Below, piece by piece: positions 19,226 through 22,615 of a DNA stretch of 22,615 bases. A model generated the notes under the pieces. The model saw only the letters and a list, made by a program, of their open reading frames with translations. It was not told the origin of the DNA and did no database searches. Origin of the DNA: Acanthaster planci (Eukaryota; Echinodermata; Asteroidea; Valvatida; Acanthasteridae); the NCBI RefSeq assembly GCF_001949145.1, contig NW_019091465.1:483686-506300 (forward strand), given 5' to 3'. A program made the translations under genes and the position numbers. Positions within the stretch are counted from its first letter, which is position 1, and every line of letters begins with the position of its first letter.

Positions 19226-19415
19226 TACAATATTTACACAACAGTTGCTTAAATTCAGTTTTGGCGGGAATAACAAGTTTGTATAACGTCACACAACTTA
19301 CACAACTTAGTATTAACACAACCTGGATATGATTGCACAACGTTGTTCAATAGTGACACATTATTGTGTAAAATCAATTTTACACAGCGCTTTTTTACAC
19401 AGCAGAATAACAGTG
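19226..19415. repeat. Right cluster of TTACACAA/TTGTGTAA motifs
   Basis: TTTACACAACAGTTG (19232-19246), CACACAACTTACACAACTTAG (about 19290-19311), GCACAACGTTGTTCAA (about 19335-19350), TTGTGTAAAATCAATTTTACACA (about 19364-19386) and TTTTTTACACAGCAG continue to the outer edge AATAACAGTG at 19415. The vocabulary matches the cluster at 11323-11613, and the outer 24 bases match that cluster's outer end in inverted orientation. It lies directly upstream of the CpG-rich promoter. Confidence 0.8.
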
Positions 19416-22070
19416 TAGGGGGTCCCCAGTTGCAGGCAAATACACACCTTGTAACCCAGTGTCTTCCTATGAAGTAATAATGTCTCCAGCGATGTGCTAT
19501 ACACTTGTTAGTGTAGATGGAGGAAAGCGTGTACGTGGACATCTCTCAAACTTACTCTTCAAATCGCTTGATAAGGTTGACTCGCTCTTTTGTCGGTATA
19601 ACTTATTAGAATGATAACTTTAAACTGGTATCTGTTTAACAGCCCTGGTTCTGTGTACATGACATTTCATGAAATACAGGGAGTCAGATGTCGGGAAAAT
19701 ATGCCTTTAAAAATAAACCCCTGCTTTAATGCAACTAATGCGAACATTAAAGTTAAGGTAGACCAATGCACTTCCAAAAACAAGAACAGCGTGTGGAAAT
19801 GACTTTTTAAATCAATCGAAACGGTATCCGGATAGTACTGTTGCAAATTCTGGCAAGAATGCAGTTAAATCGTTTATTCATTTCGAGGGGAAAATTTAAA
19901 TCACCACCTCAAGCTAAACTGTATTGTTGTCATTTTTAAATTCTAGGAATTGCTCTTGTTGTCTTCAACTTTCTTCAGATCTCCACAGGAGTACTAGCTC
20001 CTAAAAAGGTAGGTGTCTTAGCAAAAAATGTGAAAACATGTATTTGCTTACTTTACAGATTTGTACAAGCGAATTGTCAATTGTTAAATTTCTGAAATGG
20101 TTGACGTCACAGCGCCATTTAAAAAGAATTATGTCCTTGCTTTCGACATTAAACGGCAAAAAAGGCGCAACCGCAGGCTGTTAGGGGTTGTTGCGTCAAG
20201 CTATTGTCTTGCGGAGTTAAGCAGAATCTTCAGTTTCTGCAATGGGGTCATGCATTTCAATTGCATTGAATAGTGTACAGATGTAGATACACGGATGAGG
20301 GTCATGTTGCTGAGAGTTACGTAATCATGAAATGTGACCAGATCTTACAAAATAGTTGTAGGTCTCTGGAGCACTTTTAGAAATCAATTATAGCCTTCAC
20401 ATTGTCCACCAACGTAAGTAATACACAAGAACCAGTAAGCAGATTTAGCCAGCATTTCTCGTGCAAGTTTAATAATTTTATGTACTTATATACTATTTAT
20501 TTATAGCCAATTTAATTCATTTATGGCCAAATTGCCAACGACACTCCCGTTAAAATCTCCCGTCACTAGTTGTCACCATTGGGCCGTTCAAAAGAGGTGG
20601 AGAGTGTTGGATTACACAATTAGGTAGCATAATCGTAGGTAAATTCACAATAGCTCCTTGCAGTGTTAATCAGTCGAAATTGTCAAACATATACTGGAAA
20701 AAGCAAATACGAAGTTTCATCTGTCACTACACCGATGCCCACTCTTATGAGTGACTGGCAGCTTTACATCGGTGCATGTATTTCGAAGCTCAAAGCATTC
20801 CAAGGCAAACTATGTATCTACTGTGATTGTGCAAAATATGATGGTTGCTTACAAAACTCAACTATAGGTTAATTTAAATCTCAGCAAGATGTCCAATAAA
20901 AGGAAAAACAGTCTTTAGGTGGGCCAAAAACTGAAAATGGAGGTAAACGTCAGCGCTACCTTTAACCTGTGAAAAGTTTTGGAGGAGAAATAACGTATTT
21001 GTAGTTTTTCATATCATAGGCGTTTATGGTGCGAGAGTGTGCATGCTGTCTAAGTGAAATAGATGCGTCAGTTTATGAGGGGGATTAAAGATAATTATTT
21101 GAAAGCTAAAACGTGAAGCAACGTCTGAATACAGACTATGTGTTTGGTACATAGTAGGTATCACATGCGTTTCAGTTTGAATAAGAAACCACACATTCAT
21201 AAAATAATTTTTCACTTTGTCATCGGCTAAGCATCATGCCGATACGTATGACAAACCGGAATGCTGAATTCGCCAATTCAGTAGGCGACTAGAGTTGGAT
21301 TCACATTGTGCACATACCATAAGACCCACGCATCACACTTTACATGGACGGTTTCACATGGAAACTTCAGGGGCGTATTCGAGACCCCGTTTTCATGGGA
21401 CTCATGAACAGTGTTCCTGGGTTATTGGTTACGAACGCCGATGTGAAAAAAGAGTGCAGCTGTTTTAAAATGCAAGATATATTTTACACTAAATGGAAAG
21501 ATGACATGATATTCATGATCTTACAATTAAACTCATCCCTAAATATCGAATGGTTACGGTAAATTGTCTCTTAAAGCCATGTATATAAACCTTTGGTTGT
21601 GTTTTCCTTTTGAGTTGCTTCAGTGTACTGCCCAAGCAGCTATTGTCTTCGTAATTTGTTTTTCTTTTTGGCTTTGATGCAATTTTTCGAAAACAAGTAA
21701 TTTTTTTTTGTTTCAGGCTTTTGTAGCTCTTTTGCGATTTGCAAAAAGTCATTTCTTTCTGTTTTAGACTTTTTCAAAATTTTGCTGTTATGGCATTCTT
21801 CTCCTTCTTAAGCTTAGACGTGTGTCATTCGAGCTCCGGAGTATGTTGTAATTTTGTGTATTCAAGAGTTTGTTGCCGTATTTAGACTTCATTATAGTGT
21901 TTTCTATTTATTGTATAGATCAAGCAAGACTGTTTTGGGCCTGTCGGGTCTTACAGTTTTCTGTATTTTTAAGCTCAACTCCGTGTCAAACCCTGCATAG
22001 GCTGCGCTGGTTTGTCTGGCCGACACGACGAGCTAAGCGTGGCCTTCTGTTCAGGCTCAGTCAAGCGTAG
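19416..22070. other. Right flank with no supported gene
   Basis: AT-rich sequence with only short frames. A perfect TGACGTCA (CRE-type palindrome) lies at 20102-20109. A short exon-like piece at about 19946-20007 has acceptor- and donor-like borders but no recognised protein. Confidence 0.5.
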
Positions 22071-22429
22071 GGGGTTCCTTCCAAACCTATTGTTCCTGGT
22101 GGCAAGCCATTCAAGAACGTTACCACGGACCATGATGTTACGTGCCTTGCGTCTGATACAGTATCTATGCAATCTTACATGGACTCTTTTACTAATGTAC
22201 ACCCTGCTAAAGAAGTTAATCAGCCCCACGAATTTCTAATGGCAGAATCGCTTTTAATCTTAACTCGAGGGAAGTCATCATAGATGTCGCTCAAAATGGA
22301 CTGGATCATGACGGCACTTTCCTAGAACTGGCTCCACTCGTTCGTCCCACCACTCGTACAACTCTATCAAATGTATATCCTAAGGGACGGCGACCATTTA
22401 GACCCGGTTTGAAAAGGGCCCCCCGGTAG
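22071..22429 (+). pseudogene. Possible coding remnant with one frameshift, unrecognised
   Basis: After TAG 22068-22070, a frame without ATG at its head stays open to TAG 22281-22283 with protein-like composition (VPSKPIVPGGKPFKNVTTDH, then MQSYMDSFTNVHPAKEVNQP). From about 22250 a second frame reads NLNSREVIIDVAQNGLDHDG and then FLELAPLVRPTTRTTLSNVY, then a basic Arg/Pro-rich end to TAG 22427-22429. The two pieces look like one coding sequence split by an indel near 22240-22255. I recognise no domain; it may be a transposon gag-like or host exon remnant. It could also be chance. Confidence 0.25.
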
Positions 22430-22487
22430 CCCACCCGGTATAATGCCTGCCCGGTATTCAGCCTAATCCAGGCCGGTATAAGGCCTG
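22421..22487 (+). repeat. CCGGTA-containing short repeat
   Basis: CCGGTA occurs at 22423, 22435, 22451 and 22473, each followed by related sequence such as TAATGCCTG, TTCAGCCT and TAAGGCCTG. This suggests degenerate tandem units of 12-22 bp. Confidence 0.6.
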
Positions 22488-22615
22488 TTTGCACATTGGC
22501 ATTTCAAAGTCCCTGATGAAAGGCTTCCCCCAACATGCTTGCACAGATGAATAGGGGTTTAAGCGAATTAGTGTAAACATTGTATAGAGCTGAAGGATTA
22601 AAAACCACAAGCAGG

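Larger units (their letters stand above)
11323..19415 (-). mobile_element. Candidate 8.1-kb element bounded by inverted motif-rich termini
   Basis: The outer edge of the left cluster (CACAGTTATTACGG then TTGTGTAAAA) matches the reverse complement of the right cluster's outer edge (CACTGTTATTCTGC then TGTGTAAAA), with about 19 of 24 positions shared. Further in, both arms carry repeated TTGTGTAA/TTACACAA motifs in a similar order. The only gene-like content inside is a minus-strand SAMD3-like gene whose first exon starts just inside the right terminus. I see no target-site duplication at these exact edges and no known transposase. The motifs are themselves palindromic, which inflates apparent inverted similarity. 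This is an inference: it could be a transposon with a SAMD3-like gene, or a normal gene between two motif-rich repeats. Confidence 0.35.

Noticed and set aside
19946-20007. Short exon-like piece with borders TTCTAG and GTAGGT
   Set aside because: Only about 20 residues, no recognisable protein and no partner exon; likely chance.
20102-20109. Perfect CRE-type palindrome TGACGTCA
   Set aside because: A single 8-bp match far from any supported promoter is not evidence of function.
1-22615. CRISPR arrays, tRNA/rRNA genes, bacterial operons
   Set aside because: Nothing of the kind is visible; the repeats present are inverted or tandem without regular unique spacers, and the coding sequences are eukaryotic in structure.

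Overview
The window looks like intergenic and intronic DNA of an animal genome, probably a marine invertebrate. The evidence is long AT-rich non-coding stretches, spliced exons with GT/AG borders, abundant ACATGTAC-type simple sequence, and metazoan-type transposon relics. The sequence does not fix the species. Single N bases at 10816 and 16797 suggest draft-assembly joins. There are no bacterial-style operons, and I recognised no rRNA or tRNA genes.

Layout. 1-2437 (minus strand) is the 5' half of a decayed Ty3/gypsy LTR retrotransposon: LTR, gag with a zinc knuckle, aspartic protease, and the start of reverse transcriptase running off the left edge. About 2840-5361 (plus) is a dead Crypton-like tyrosine-recombinase gene, preceded by a 48-bp coding minisatellite and two zinc fingers and broken by several frameshifts and stops. 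5698-5913 is a small unrecognised ORF. 6459-6749 is an array of about 45-bp units arranged head-to-head. 7.3-11.3 kb is essentially featureless.

The most interesting part is 11323-19415. Two clusters of TTACACAA/TTGTGTAA motifs, at 11323-11613 and 19226-19415, face each other as inverted repeats. Between them, on the minus strand, lie exons of one SAMD3-like (sterile alpha motif) gene family. A first exon (19139-19076) starts about 90 bp inside the right cluster and begins like a SAM domain. Four phase-compatible 3' exons (14923-13151) end in a stop codon. Two extra exons from a second copy lie at 16.5-17.0 kb. The interval also holds a 268-bp near-identical duplication whose edge sits beside an N, a truncated second Ty3/gypsy pol piece (15.6-16.2 kb), a TAGTG-rich repeat, and a roughly 460-bp long inverted repeat followed at once by a near-perfect 67-nt hairpin. 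One reading is an 8.1-kb DNA transposon that encodes or carries a SAMD3-like gene. The other is a normal gene flanked by motif-rich repeats and disturbed by assembly errors.

19.4-22.6 kb is mostly unassigned, with a possible frameshifted coding remnant and a CCGGTA repeat near the right end. No two genes here can be shown to work together. Apart from the SAMD3-like exons, every recognisable coding sequence is a transposon relic.
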